From Candidatus Jettenia sp. (GTDB taxonomy: Bacteria; Planctomycetota; Brocadiia; Brocadiales; Brocadiaceae), in contig CP091278.1 in the NCBI GenBank assembly GCA_021650895.1, forward strand, positions 2,571,659 to 2,635,658: a stretch of 64,000 nt of DNA, given 5' to 3'. Positions within the stretch are counted from its first letter, which is position 1. Every line of letters begins with the position of its first letter. A program made the position numbers and the translations under genes. The notes beneath the pieces are model-generated. The model did no database searches. It was not told where the DNA came from and was given only the letters and a program-made list of their open reading frames with translations. This document shows positions 53,526-62,637 of this stretch, piece by piece.

Positions 53526-54479
53526 ATGAAAAAAAGTTTATTAGATATTATATGTTGTCCCGAATGCCTTGAGACATTTAGCTTATTACATGCTATCGAG
53601 AAAGGCAATGAGGTCATTTCCGGGTCGCTTTTTTGCCGGAAATGTAATTTTCAATATCCTGTTTTAGACGGACTGCCGGTTATTATGAAAAATCCTGGTA
53701 TGATGAATCGCACTAAAAAATCATTCGGGAAGCAATGGGAATGGCAAAATGAGAATTTTTTCGAAACTGATACAATTTATGGTTTAGACGAAAAGGATGA
53801 ATTACACGATTTTGAGAATATATTTAACATAAAATTACATAACTTACCAGGAAAATTCATTCTGGATGCCGGCTGTGGTTGCGGCCGATTAACAAAAAAT
53901 ATCGGCAAAGTTGCCAGGAATTCAACTGTTATTGGTGTTGATATTGGTAATGGCGCCAGGATTGCTTACAATAAGTGCAAGGATATTGAGAACATTCATA
54001 TTCTTCAGTGTAGTCTGTTAAATCCCCCCTTCCGGCCTACTTTATTTCATTATATCTGGTCTGAGGGTGTTATCCACCATACCCCGGATAGCTTTTATAC
54101 TTTTAAAAAACTTGATAGCTTATTGGTAGAAGGGGGGAACCTTTACTTGTGGCTATATCCAAAATATAAGTTTAGTCCATATCGGCTTGCAAGAGATTTA
54201 CTTTGGAAACCTTACCTGCTTCCTCTTCCCCTTCTTTACAGTCTATCATGGCTTTTTGCAATCTCATCGTATGGTGTTTTCAAGGTGCATGGGCTATTGG
54301 AAGGGAAAGAACATAGGCAAAAACTCAAAACTATTGTCTTTGGTTTTTTTGATAATTTGAGTCCAGAATTTCAACACCGCCATTCAAAAGAGGAGGTAGT
54401 AAATTGGTTTATTTCACGTAAATACCGTGAGATCAAAATTACTGGTGATTTAGGGATAGTTGGCAGAAAAGAAAAATAA
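53526..54479 (+). CDS. Methyltransferase with N-terminal Trm112-like zinc ribbon
   Basis: 317 residues. The N-terminus (3-60) is a zinc ribbon of the Trm112/UPF0434 type: LLDIICCPECLETF and LFCRKCNFQYPVLDGLPVIM, with Cys pairs spaced for zinc. The class I methyltransferase follows: KFILDAGCGCGRLTKNIGK near residue 112, TVIGVDIGNGARIAY near 136 and FHYIWSEGVIHHTPDSFYTF near 174. The fused zinc ribbon plus methyltransferase is common in sugar O-methyltransferases of EPS loci. AGGAG lies 8 bases before the ATG at 53526; a GTG one codon earlier is equally placed. Confidence 0.8.
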   Translation: MKKSLLDIICCPECLETFSLLHAIEKGNEVISGSLFCRKCNFQYPVLDGLPVIMKNPGMMNRTKKSFGKQWEWQNENFFETDTIYGLDEKDELHDFENIFNIKLHNLPGKFILDAGCGCGRLTKNIGKVARNSTVIGVDIGNGARIAYNKCKDIENIHILQCSLLNPPFRPTLFHYIWSEGVIHHTPDSFYTFKKLDSLLVEGGNLYLWLYPKYKFSPYRLARDLLWKPYLLPLPLLYSLSWLFAISSYGVFKVHGLLEGKEHRQKLKTIVFGFFDNLSPEFQHRHSKEEVVNWFISRKYREIKITGDLGIVGRKEK

Positions 54480-54500
54480 AGGTAAGAAGTTTCCTAACTA

Positions 54501-55715
54501 TTGATCAAAAAATATAAAGCGAAAGTATTACATTTTTTAATAAAGATGATAGGTAACTATAAATCAATAATTGAAAAGGCGCTGAATTTTATAGAGAAAG
54601 AAAAGTATTCTTCCTTTGATCCATTTGATGTTCTCTTAAGTTCCTTCGTTGACAAATTAACACAACAAAACATTTTGGCGCGTAGATTGGCTATTCAGAT
54701 AAATCGTAAACTGCTCTTTAATGTTCGCCCTCTTTTAGGAATTCCAAAGAAAGTACACACGAAAATACTGTCAGATATGCTTTCTGTTTATTCATTATTG
54801 TATGGTAATGGTAATCAAAAGATGTATCTGGAAAAAGCCCAGGGTATGTATACCTGGTTAATGGAAAGGAAAATAATCCTGGATGAAAGTATAGCATGGG
54901 GAGCAGATTTTCCGTACACAACAAGGTTTACGAATATCGGTTATGAAACGCCTAATTTATTTAATACCTTGAACTCGGCAAATTCTTTGTTGGATTACTA
55001 TGATATATCACGAGACGTCTCGGTCAAAAAGAACATTGTCAGGATTATAAGTTCTCTGTATAAAGATTTAGGTATCGTGTATCCGGAAGATAACATTGCA
55101 TGGATTCGGTATTATCCAAAACAAACTATTCCTGTTTTGAATGTTAATGCTTCGGCGGCAAGTATCTTTATAAGGGTCAATGAGACCATCAAAGAAGATA
55201 TTGTTCCTCAAACAGATATAACAAAGATATTAGCTCTCTTGAAGTCACATCAAAATCCCGATGGTTCCTGGTATTACACTTCTTCAAAAGATGGACAATG
55301 GATTGATGGGTTCCATTCGGGCTATATCATAGAATCTCTTGCCTATATTAAATCAGTATCTCATACATATGATATTGACGAAATGCTAACAAAAGGCGTA
55401 AATTTTTATATGAACAATCTGTTTTCTTTTGAAGGGATTCCTAAATATTATCATGATAAGCTTTACCCGATAGAATCACAAAATTGTGCACAAGCTATAC
55501 AAACATTGGCAAAACTTTCTTTGTACTTAAAAATAGATACGAAAAATTTATTGAACAAAGTAATCTCCCGTACTCTTTATTATTTGTATAACCCTGATGG
55601 ATATTTTTATTACAAAAGGGAAAAGTATTTTACCAACAAGCAATTTTACATAAGGTGGTCTCAGACTCCCATGATTTTAGCATTATTGTATGCACAAAAA
55701 TGTTGTAATACATAA
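54501..55715 (+). CDS. Alpha/alpha-toroid protein of unknown function
   Basis: 404 residues, predicted all-helical and soluble. It contains the QNPDGSWYYTS segment near residue 251 (QxxDGSW, the QW-like motif of prenyltransferase/squalene-cyclase toroids), with EDNIAWIRYYP near 191, GQWIDGFHSGYIIESLAYI near 268 and NPDGYFYYKREKYFTNKQFYIRWSQTPMILALLYA near 365. The pattern resembles (alpha/alpha)6 toroids of glycan-active enzymes rather than terpene cyclases, as no DxDD motif is seen. I do not recognise a specific family. TTG start at 54501, 21 bp after the methyltransferase, so it is co-transcribed with it. It may be a glycan-processing or uronate-acting protein. Confidence 0.65.
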   Translation: MIKKYKAKVLHFLIKMIGNYKSIIEKALNFIEKEKYSSFDPFDVLLSSFVDKLTQQNILARRLAIQINRKLLFNVRPLLGIPKKVHTKILSDMLSVYSLLYGNGNQKMYLEKAQGMYTWLMERKIILDESIAWGADFPYTTRFTNIGYETPNLFNTLNSANSLLDYYDISRDVSVKKNIVRIISSLYKDLGIVYPEDNIAWIRYYPKQTIPVLNVNASAASIFIRVNETIKEDIVPQTDITKILALLKSHQNPDGSWYYTSSKDGQWIDGFHSGYIIESLAYIKSVSHTYDIDEMLTKGVNFYMNNLFSFEGIPKYYHDKLYPIESQNCAQAIQTLAKLSLYLKIDTKNLLNKVISRTLYYLYNPDGYFYYKREKYFTNKQFYIRWSQTPMILALLYAQKCCNT

Positions 55716-56035
55716 TTTACCTGTGTATGAATTTTCGTAAACAAATTATCCGGAGACTACAAGGACTGTAGTAAAACACTTCCTTGTATTCTCTGTATTT
55801 CTGTGTTTAAAAAATGAAGTAAGGTTGCCAGCAGACCGGCAAATAAGTATAGCTGGCAATCTTAGGGACCCTGATAAGGAAGATATAATATCTCTCTTTG
55901 CTTAGGCCTTTTTTGTTTTATCAGGTTTATTGTTTCAATCAATTCAGGAGGTGTTTAACGGGGAAGCAATACGAAAGCTATATCATAACCATAATCTTAA
56001 CAAGATAAAATATTTTAAATAACGGAGTGTACTAC
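55716..56035 (+). other. Structured gene-free leader before the carbamoyltransferase gene
   Basis: AAGGTTGCCAGC (55821-55832) pairs with GCTGGCAATCTT (55852-55863), 12 bp with one wobble. CCTGATAA (55870-55877) pairs with TTATCAGG (55918-55925) around a loop with a T-rich run (CCTTTTTTGTTTTA). The first may be a transcript-end hairpin or part of an RNA switch; I cannot match it to a known riboswitch. Nothing else is seen in the 320 bp. Confidence 0.35.
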
Positions 56036-57742
56036 ATGAAGATATTAGGAATTCACGATGGCCATAATGCTTCTGTATGTTTATATGATAAGGGCAAAAT
56101 ATTAGCGGCTCTTCAGGAAGAAAGGATAAAAAGGATAAAAAATTGGTTTGGAATTCCAACGGAAGCGATTGAATGGGTATTAAAATATGCAAACGTTAAG
56201 AAGGACAATATTGACATAGTCGCAGTTCACAGTGAGTATATGCCTTCTCCAAAGACAAAAGATGAGATGCTCCATGAATATGAGAATGTGAGTACCTTAA
56301 AATATAAGGTGAAAAAGTATTTAAGGCACACTTTTTTAAAAAATATTGTGGTGAAAAAAAGAAAGATTGAAAGGATGAAAGAAATTAATAATCTGGGTTT
56401 TGATAAATCTAAAATTCGTTTTGTAAATCATCATCAATGTCATGCTGCAGCCGCCTATTATGGTTACGGAAACTTTGATGAACCTATTTTAATATTAACA
56501 AATGATGGCGCAGGAGACAATATCTGCGCAAGTGTTAATATAGGAGAGAAAGGGAAAATACGAACCATAGAAACCATTGTTGATTCTGAATCGATAGGCA
56601 ATCTTTACGCAGTGATTACTTTTATGATGGGGATGGTTCCCCTGGAGCATGAGTATAAAATAATGGGCATGGCGCCTTATGCTGATGCAAAAGGTGTAGA
56701 AAAAGTTTTTACCATGTTAATGGATAGATTTGAGTTTGATAAAAATAACCCTTTAAAGTGGCATCGGAAGGGAGATGTTCCTGAGATATTTTTTGCTTAT
56801 CCATATCTTAAGAGACTTTTCGAGTTAGAACGATTTGATGGAGTGATGGGAGGTATTCAAAAATTTACCGAGGTGATGTTAACACAATGGGTCAAGAACT
56901 GTATTATGAAAACCGATTTGCATAAGGTTGTGCTCAGTGGCGGGGTCTTTATGAATGTGAAAGCGAATAAACTTATCATGGAATTGCCAGAGGTTGACGA
57001 TTTATTTATTTATCCATCATGTGGGGATGAAACGAATGCTATAGGCGCTTGTTATAAAATGTATGCTGATGAAGTAGGTATCGAGGATATTAAAACCCTC
57101 GAAGATTTTTATTTCGGTCCACGTTATTCTGATTATGAGGTGTTGAATACCATCAGTAATTATAAATTCGAAAACTGCCGGATTGTGTTTAAAAAATCAG
57201 ATGCTATTGAAAAAGAAGTGGCGACACTTCTCAAAAATGGAGAAGTTGTTGCGAGGTTTGCCGGAAGAGAAGAATTTGGCGCACGAAGTCTGGGGAATCG
57301 GGCAATTTTAGCAGATCCGTCAAGAACGGATATTATAAAAGTTATTAACGAAATGATAAAAAACCGTGACTTCTGGATGCCATTTGCGTGTTCAGTATTA
57401 GAAGAATACGCGAGTCATTATGTAATAAATCAAAAAAGTGTTAAGGCTCCCTATATGATTTTAACATTTGATACTACGGAAAGGGTTGCTGATATCAAAG
57501 CCGGGACTCATCCGTATGATAATACGATACGTCCACAGATAGTCTCAAAAATACATAACAAGCGATACCACAGATTAATTAGCGAGTTTAAAGATATGAC
57601 AGGTATCGGTGCAGTTTTAAATACATCATTCAATCTCCATGGCTATCCCATTGTGCATAGTCCAAAAGATGCTTTAGAAGTTCTGGATAAATCTGGATTA
57701 AAATATCTTGCGATTGAAAATTATCTGATTTGGAAAAAATAA
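56036..57742 (+). CDS. NodU/CmcH-family carbamoyltransferase
   Basis: 568 residues. Transfers a carbamoyl group from carbamoyl phosphate to a sugar or antibiotic hydroxyl through an adenylate. N-terminal Kae1-like domain: MKILGIHDGHNASVCLYDKGKILAALQEERIKRIKNW, NHHQCHAAAAYYGYGNFDEPILILTNDGAGDN near residue 133 (ATP/metal-binding His residues). The C-terminal TobZ-type domain has FAGREEFGARSLGNRAILADPS near 415 and GIGAVLNTSFNLHGYPIVHSPKDALEVL near 524. The ATG at 56036 (GGAG about 9 bases upstream) begins the family fold; a GTG three codons earlier is less likely. It ends directly at the asnB-type gene (start at 57743), so the two are coupled and probably modify the same sugar. Confidence 0.92.
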   Translation: MKILGIHDGHNASVCLYDKGKILAALQEERIKRIKNWFGIPTEAIEWVLKYANVKKDNIDIVAVHSEYMPSPKTKDEMLHEYENVSTLKYKVKKYLRHTFLKNIVVKKRKIERMKEINNLGFDKSKIRFVNHHQCHAAAAYYGYGNFDEPILILTNDGAGDNICASVNIGEKGKIRTIETIVDSESIGNLYAVITFMMGMVPLEHEYKIMGMAPYADAKGVEKVFTMLMDRFEFDKNNPLKWHRKGDVPEIFFAYPYLKRLFELERFDGVMGGIQKFTEVMLTQWVKNCIMKTDLHKVVLSGGVFMNVKANKLIMELPEVDDLFIYPSCGDETNAIGACYKMYADEVGIEDIKTLEDFYFGPRYSDYEVLNTISNYKFENCRIVFKKSDAIEKEVATLLKNGEVVARFAGREEFGARSLGNRAILADPSRTDIIKVINEMIKNRDFWMPFACSVLEEYASHYVINQKSVKAPYMILTFDTTERVADIKAGTHPYDNTIRPQIVSKIHNKRYHRLISEFKDMTGIGAVLNTSFNLHGYPIVHSPKDALEVLDKSGLKYLAIENYLIWKK

Positions 57743-59659
57743 ATGTGCGGAATTGCAGGTATATTCAACTATAAAAATACCCATTCATTAAATCCCTCAC
57801 TCCTCAGACGGATGTGTAAGACTATTGCTCATCGGGGCCCCGATGACGAAGGCTTTTATATGAATCAGAGAGACAGATTAGGTATCGGGCACAGGCGATT
57901 GAGTATTATTGATCTTAAACTAGGAAAACAGCCCATGTCGAATTCTCATGAGGATATTTGGATTGTATTTAATGGTGAGATTTATAATTACATTGAATTG
58001 AAGAAAGAATTGCAAGCAAAGGGATATCGTTTTCGCACAACCTCTGATACCGAAGTTATCATTTTGCTCTATGAAGAGTATGGAGAAAAAGGATTCGAAC
58101 GGCTGAATGGAATATTTGCGTTTGCGATTTATGATAAGAATAAACGATCTCTCATTCTTGTTCGTGATCATTTTGGGGTGAAGCCCCTGTACTATTGGAT
58201 AAGGAATGGAAGGGTGCTGTTTGCCTCAGAAATGAAAGCCATTTTTCAGGATGATTCAGTAGAAAAGGAATTAGATTTTGAAGCACTCAATTCTTTTCTG
58301 ACATTTCGCTACAATCCTTCGCCGCAGACATTATTTAAGCATATTAAGAAATTGTATCCTGGCCATTATCTGAAGATTACCTTTGAAGGTGGCTGGGAAA
58401 TGAAAAGCTACTGGGAAAATATTCCCAAAATTAATACCCGCATTACTGAAGATGATGCTGCTGAAGAGTATCGTCGCTTGCTTACAAATGCTGTTAAACG
58501 GCAAATGATGAGCGATGTCCCCGTAGGGTTGCTCTTAAGCGGAGGCGTAGACTCAGCGGTCCTGGGCTATTTAATGCAAAAGAATTATTCTGAAAAGGTA
58601 AAGACTTTCACCATCGGATTCCCGGGAAGTGGAGATTACAACGAGCTACATGATGCGCGGTCCTCTGCGCAATTCATTGAGTCAGAACATCACGATATCA
58701 CTATCTCATATAAGGATTATTTAGATTTTTTCTACAGATCCTTTTCCATCATTGAAGAGCCAATTGCTGAGACAGCAATTCCGGCTCTTTACTATGTTTC
58801 AAAATTCGCTTCAAATCATTTAAAAGTGGTACTGGCAGGGCAGGGGGCAGATGAGCCTATGGCTGGCTATCACCGTTATTTAGGCGCTCATTTCATAAGC
58901 AAATATGCAGACATTTTGAGAAATTTACCGCTCACAATGATTACAAAATTTCTGTCAAGAAACGAGCGATTAAAGAGGGCTGCTTACGTAAGTCAGTTTT
59001 CTGGCGAGTTGGAAAGAATATTGGCAGTCTATACAATCTTTACTCCTGTTCAGCAGGAGTTGCTGTATAACAATTACACGAAATCATTGAATAAAAGTAT
59101 GGATGAAGAATTGATTTACCGCCTGTATTCTCAAACGAAAGAGTTACCGGATATGTTATCGAAGATTTTATACATCGATACCAGGATGAGTTTATCTGAT
59201 GATCTGTTGCTTTTTAATGATAAAGTTACTATGGCTAATTCTCTTGAAATGCGTGTTCCTTTTTTAGACATCGAATTAGTTCAGTTTTTAGAATCACTTC
59301 CACGGTCGTTGAAATTAAAAGGAACTCAACGCAAATATATTCATAAAAGGGCTGTAGAATGCTGGCTACCGAAAGAAATTATTTATCGCAGGAAAAGAGG
59401 CTTTATGACACCCATGGATGAATGGCTCCAGGATGACCTGGCAATTATCGTAAAAGAAATTCTCATGCATAAGGACTCTGCTTGTAAAAGGTATTTTAAT
59501 CTGGAATATATTAACCAATTGATCGAACTTCATAAAAGCAGGAGAGAAAATTATCAGAAGCATATATTTGTGCTTTTATCCTTTGAGATGTGGCACAAAA
59601 CGTTTTTGGAAAATCAAGAAATGGATAGAGGAACAGGTAAGATAGCTGATAACCATTAA
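57743..59659 (+). CDS. asnB: Asparagine synthase (glutamine-hydrolysing) family amidotransferase
   Basis: 638 residues. N-terminal glutaminase: MCGIAGIF (nucleophile Cys2), HRGPDDEG near residue 31, NGEIYNYIELK near 75; then the ATP-pyrophosphatase synthetase domain with LLLSGGVDSAVLGYL near 265 (PP-loop SGGVDS), VLAGQGADEPMAGYHRYLG near 367 and MRVPFLDIELVQFLESLP near 504. In polysaccharide loci such proteins often amidate a uronic acid or a surface component rather than making free asparagine. Directly next to the carbamoyltransferase gene, which supports that use. Family call strong; substrate inferred. Confidence 0.92.
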   Translation: MCGIAGIFNYKNTHSLNPSLLRRMCKTIAHRGPDDEGFYMNQRDRLGIGHRRLSIIDLKLGKQPMSNSHEDIWIVFNGEIYNYIELKKELQAKGYRFRTTSDTEVIILLYEEYGEKGFERLNGIFAFAIYDKNKRSLILVRDHFGVKPLYYWIRNGRVLFASEMKAIFQDDSVEKELDFEALNSFLTFRYNPSPQTLFKHIKKLYPGHYLKITFEGGWEMKSYWENIPKINTRITEDDAAEEYRRLLTNAVKRQMMSDVPVGLLLSGGVDSAVLGYLMQKNYSEKVKTFTIGFPGSGDYNELHDARSSAQFIESEHHDITISYKDYLDFFYRSFSIIEEPIAETAIPALYYVSKFASNHLKVVLAGQGADEPMAGYHRYLGAHFISKYADILRNLPLTMITKFLSRNERLKRAAYVSQFSGELERILAVYTIFTPVQQELLYNNYTKSLNKSMDEELIYRLYSQTKELPDMLSKILYIDTRMSLSDDLLLFNDKVTMANSLEMRVPFLDIELVQFLESLPRSLKLKGTQRKYIHKRAVECWLPKEIIYRRKRGFMTPMDEWLQDDLAIIVKEILMHKDSACKRYFNLEYINQLIELHKSRRENYQKHIFVLLSFEMWHKTFLENQEMDRGTGKIADNH

Positions 59660-59707
59660 ACTCTATTCGGTAGGCGCAGTTTTATCTTTGATAGAAGGAT
59701 ATTTGGT

Positions 59708-60733
59708 ATGGGCTTAGAAAGAGATTTGATCTCTTATTTAAAAGGATTTTCTATTATTATGATAATTCTTCATCATTACATAATAGATTATTTGCCGGGT
59801 CGTTTTAATTTTTTTGGTAATCATTTTGTCGCTATATTCTTCATCCTAAGTGGCTATGGTATTTATTATTCATTGAATAAAAATTCTCATAACAATGGAA
59901 ACTTACTATCTTTTCTAGGTAAGTTTTATTGGAAAAGGGCAATACGAATATACCCCTTGTATTGGTTATGGTTTTTTCTTAATCAAGCGGGTGACAAAAA
60001 TTCCCATGTCAGTTTAAGTTCCTTATTTGATTTTTTCTTACTGAGAATAACCGATCCTCCCGATCATTGGTTTCTGCATGCCCTCATCCCATGTTACATT
60101 ATTTCCCCAGCGTTTTTTTTTCTGTTGAAAAAATATAATAAAGCTTATCTACCAATAATTATTGGAACATTTATACTGCTAAACCCCATATTATATTATA
60201 TAGGTGTTCCTGAAGTCAGAACCTGGAAATATATAAATTTGTATCTTACCCATGTCTTGCTTTTTTCTTTAGGAATGTATATTCCTTCATTTCAATATCT
60301 CAAACAGCTTAGACAAAATCGTATCTTTTTATTCGGATTGTTTCTTTGTATGATTTTTTCATTTTTTCAGACATCTGCAAATGCTTTTTCTTACAGCAGC
60401 AAAAACTATGAGTATCTATTTATTATGTTATTTATAGCATCTACATTTAGTTTTACATTCTATTTTATACATTCAAATATTAATCCTCCGCTCTATAGTT
60501 TTATGAAAAAAATCGGTATATATACGTATTCACTATACATATTCCACGGCATGTATTTTACCGTCTTATGCCTTCTGCATATAATAAAAAACGATAGTTA
60601 TGCGAGTCTTATATTGACAATTGTATTATTCCCGCTCTTTTTTGTGTGTTGTGGTTTTCTTGAAGAACTATTTTATAATAGATTAAAATTCTGGCAGGCC
60701 TACAAAAAATGTAAAAATAAAGTAATGTATTAA
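59708..60733 (+). CDS. Acyltransferase family 3 (OafA/YrhL-like) membrane protein
   Basis: 341 residues with about ten hydrophobic segments. N-terminal LISYLKGFSIIMIILHHYIIDYLPG with the catalytic His (HH), FVAIFFILSGYGIYYSLN near residue 40 and KFYWKRAIRIYPLYWLW near 74 (the R-x-x-R-hydrophobic-P-Y segment) are the standard Acyl_transf_3 motifs. It should O-acetylate or otherwise acylate the polysaccharide or its lipid-linked repeat across the membrane. The 260 bp after the gene hold no feature I can support. Confidence 0.9.
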   Translation: MGLERDLISYLKGFSIIMIILHHYIIDYLPGRFNFFGNHFVAIFFILSGYGIYYSLNKNSHNNGNLLSFLGKFYWKRAIRIYPLYWLWFFLNQAGDKNSHVSLSSLFDFFLLRITDPPDHWFLHALIPCYIISPAFFFLLKKYNKAYLPIIIGTFILLNPILYYIGVPEVRTWKYINLYLTHVLLFSLGMYIPSFQYLKQLRQNRIFLFGLFLCMIFSFFQTSANAFSYSSKNYEYLFIMLFIASTFSFTFYFIHSNINPPLYSFMKKIGIYTYSLYIFHGMYFTVLCLLHIIKNDSYASLILTIVLFPLFFVCCGFLEELFYNRLKFWQAYKKCKNKVMY

Positions 60734-60994
60734 AAAAAGAAGAAAAGCAGTCTTGCCAAGGTTTATCTATCTTGCCTCTTCCACGTTTTACCCACACTCG
60801 CAGTGATTAGTTGCCTTATATACCTGTTTATACTCAGACTCATAAATCATAAGTAATGCTTACCCGGAATATCCCTGTTTACCTCCAAGATTTGTGTTCA
60901 CTTCTTTGGTGTGTATTTCTCGCGTGGGCTTATTTTGAGTAGTTACAAAATTTTTAACGTACTTATAGTAATAATTTTGAGGAGTAAATCACAT

Positions 60995-61310
60995 ATGTGG
61001 AATTGTTGGATACATTGGGTGTAAAGAAGCAGTCAAGGTCCTATTGGATGGCATCAAAAGACTTGAATATCGTGGTTACAATTTCTCCGGAATAGCATTT
61101 ATTGAAGATGGCGCCTTAAAATATGAAAAAACTGTAGGCAGAATTGCTGAGTTAGAAAAGAAACTTCTCGGAAACAATTTCCATCCGCTTGAAGTTGAAT
61201 ATGCTTCTGAATTTCGGTATCCACGCCGAAGGTTGTTACCCCGCAGCAGAGACGAGCATGGCCTATTGCCCTCATAAACAAAGATATGTCCGTAAATGGC
61301 GCTTGCCTGT
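60995..61310 (+). pseudogene. glmS: Collapsed glmS (glucosamine-6-phosphate synthase) remnant
   Basis: After GAGGAG (60979-60984) the bases read as glmS with lesions. The start has lost two bases (ATGTGG where ATGTGTGG is expected), after which the frame gives [35 protein letters not shown] and [20 protein letters not shown], the glutaminase N-terminus. The sequence then jumps to [11 protein letters not shown] and, with a further single-base loss, [12 protein letters not shown], the sequence near the C-terminal end of the isomerase domain (IHAEGYPAAEMKHGPIAL). About 500 internal codons are gone. The intact glmS is presumably elsewhere. Confidence 0.85.
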
Positions 61311-61407
61311 TACCTTATTTCCGAACCTGTTAGAGCTTTCTCCGGTGAAAATAAGGAAACAGATTTGTGGTATTAATTATGTTTTGAGTAGTGTGGAGGA
61401 TTGAATA

Positions 61408-62157
61408 ATGAATACAACGAAAAATCGAATCAATTTTTTTGATACAAGCATTGATCTTTTAACTATGGATGAGACATTACAGTATATAGAAAAGATTATT
61501 GAAGAGCGTATTGTTACTCAACATGTAGTGGTTAATGTTGCAAAACTAGTGATGATGCAACGGGATGCTGAATTAAGGAATGTTGTGAACTCATGTGACC
61601 TTATTAATGCCGATGGCCAGGGCGTTGTTTGGGGGGCAAGGGTGTTAGGATTGAATATTCCCGAACGTGTTGCTGGAATCGATCTTTTCCTGAAGGTTGT
61701 GGAACTTGCGGCGAAGAAAGGCTACCGATTGTATTTTTTAGGGGCTAGACAAGAAATTATAGAGAGGGTTGTTATAAGATTTTTATTGAAATACCCGAAA
61801 TTACAAATTGCAGGGTATCGGAATGGATACTTTAGCAAAGCAGAGGAAGCAAAAATTGTAGAAATTATCCAGAATTCACGGCCACATGTGCTGTTTGTTG
61901 CCATGAGTAGTCCGCAAAAAGAAATTTTTTTAAATCAATATATAGAAAGCCTGCAAATTCCTTTTATGATGGGAGTAGGAGGGAGCTTCGATGTTGTTGC
62001 AGGATATACAAACCGCGCTCCTCTTTGGGCGCAAAAAGCAGGTCTCGAATGGTTTTTTCGTCTTATGTGCGAACCACGCCGAATGTGGAAAAGATATCTT
62101 ATATCAAATACAGTTTTTGCTTGGATGATTTTAAAGGCTTTATTCAGGAAAGTCTAA
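61408..62157 (+). CDS. WecG/TagA/CpsF-family glycosyltransferase
   Basis: 249 residues, GT26 family, which adds N-acetylmannosaminuronate or ManNAc to an undecaprenyl-PP-GlcNAc acceptor in enterobacterial common antigen or teichoic acid synthesis. Seen: LINADGQGVVWGARVLGLNIPERVAGIDLF near residue 69 (catalytic Asp and substrate motif), YRLYFLGARQEIIERVV near 108, PHVLFVAMSSPQKEIFLNQYI near 160 and the C-terminal MMGVGGSFDVVAGYTNRAPLWAQKAGLEWFFRLMCEP near 192, the most conserved block. ATG at 61408 with GGAGG 8 bases upstream. It likely adds the second sugar and so acts early on the lipid carrier. Confidence 0.92.
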   Translation: MNTTKNRINFFDTSIDLLTMDETLQYIEKIIEERIVTQHVVVNVAKLVMMQRDAELRNVVNSCDLINADGQGVVWGARVLGLNIPERVAGIDLFLKVVELAAKKGYRLYFLGARQEIIERVVIRFLLKYPKLQIAGYRNGYFSKAEEAKIVEIIQNSRPHVLFVAMSSPQKEIFLNQYIESLQIPFMMGVGGSFDVVAGYTNRAPLWAQKAGLEWFFRLMCEPRRMWKRYLISNTVFAWMILKALFRKV

Positions 62158-62317
62158 GCTTTGCGTGGATAAAATTTCATAATTCTGGTAAAGATAAGGT
62201 TCCTTTTTAGCAAAGAACCGTTCGGTATTATTGATAGTTGTGTAATCCCAGTGCTTATCAAATGATGCTTTCAAGAGGTAATTTTTGTAGGTATGTTTTT
62301 TTTGTCTTAAAAAAGAG

Positions 62318-62524
62318 ATGGAAAGAATGAAAAAGTTAACGATAAAATTGTTCATGATATTTTTGCTATCTACAATGTTTCTCTGTAATGTAGTTGTGGT
62401 GTTTAGTGGCAGGGAGCTTCCCTTTGGTGCCGCAGATCCTCTAAATTATCTGGTTTCTCTTGCTAGCAGTACTGCGTATTTAGGTATACGACTTTGGAGA
62501 TCAAAAAGAAGCTCAAATACTTAG
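62318..62524 (+). CDS. Small single-pass membrane protein, hypothetical
   Basis: 68 residues: positive N-terminus MERMKKLTIK, a hydrophobic helix LFMIFLLSTMFLCNVVVVF, then a short region with a second, weaker hydrophobic stretch (LNYLVSLASSTAYLGIRLW) and a basic end. ATG at 62318; an ATG at 62327 is also possible. The gene lies between the WecG-type gene and the hairpin at 62592. No family is recognised. It may be a real small membrane protein, but it could be chance. Confidence 0.45.
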   Translation: MERMKKLTIKLFMIFLLSTMFLCNVVVVFSGRELPFGAADPLNYLVSLASSTAYLGIRLWRSKRSSNT

Positions 62525-62591
62525 AGGTTATCTGAAAAATTAAACTACATTCTTAATGAAGTAGCGGTCTTTGCCTTACGTACAGAAAGCC

Positions 62592-62625
62592 GAAAGCCCT
62601 TCAACAATCGTGTTGAAGGGCTTTC
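62592..62625. terminator. Hairpin closing the polysaccharide locus
   Basis: Perfect 15-bp stem GAAAGCCCTTCAACA / TGTTGAAGGGCTTTC with a 4-base loop ATCG. There is no long T run on either side (TGTATAAG follows), so it may be a weak two-sided terminator between the rightward polysaccharide genes and the leftward tRNA-Asn. Confidence 0.65.
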
Positions 62626-62637
62626 TGTATAAGTTGG

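Noticed and set aside
54501-55715. Squalene/terpene cyclase
   Set aside because: Only a QW-like motif is seen; the DxDD or DxxDD catalytic motif is missing and the surroundings are glycan genes.
55821-55925. Cyclic-di-GMP riboswitch before the carbamoyltransferase gene
   Set aside because: There are hairpins but not the conserved GGCAAACC and GACGCAAAGCC core of that riboswitch.
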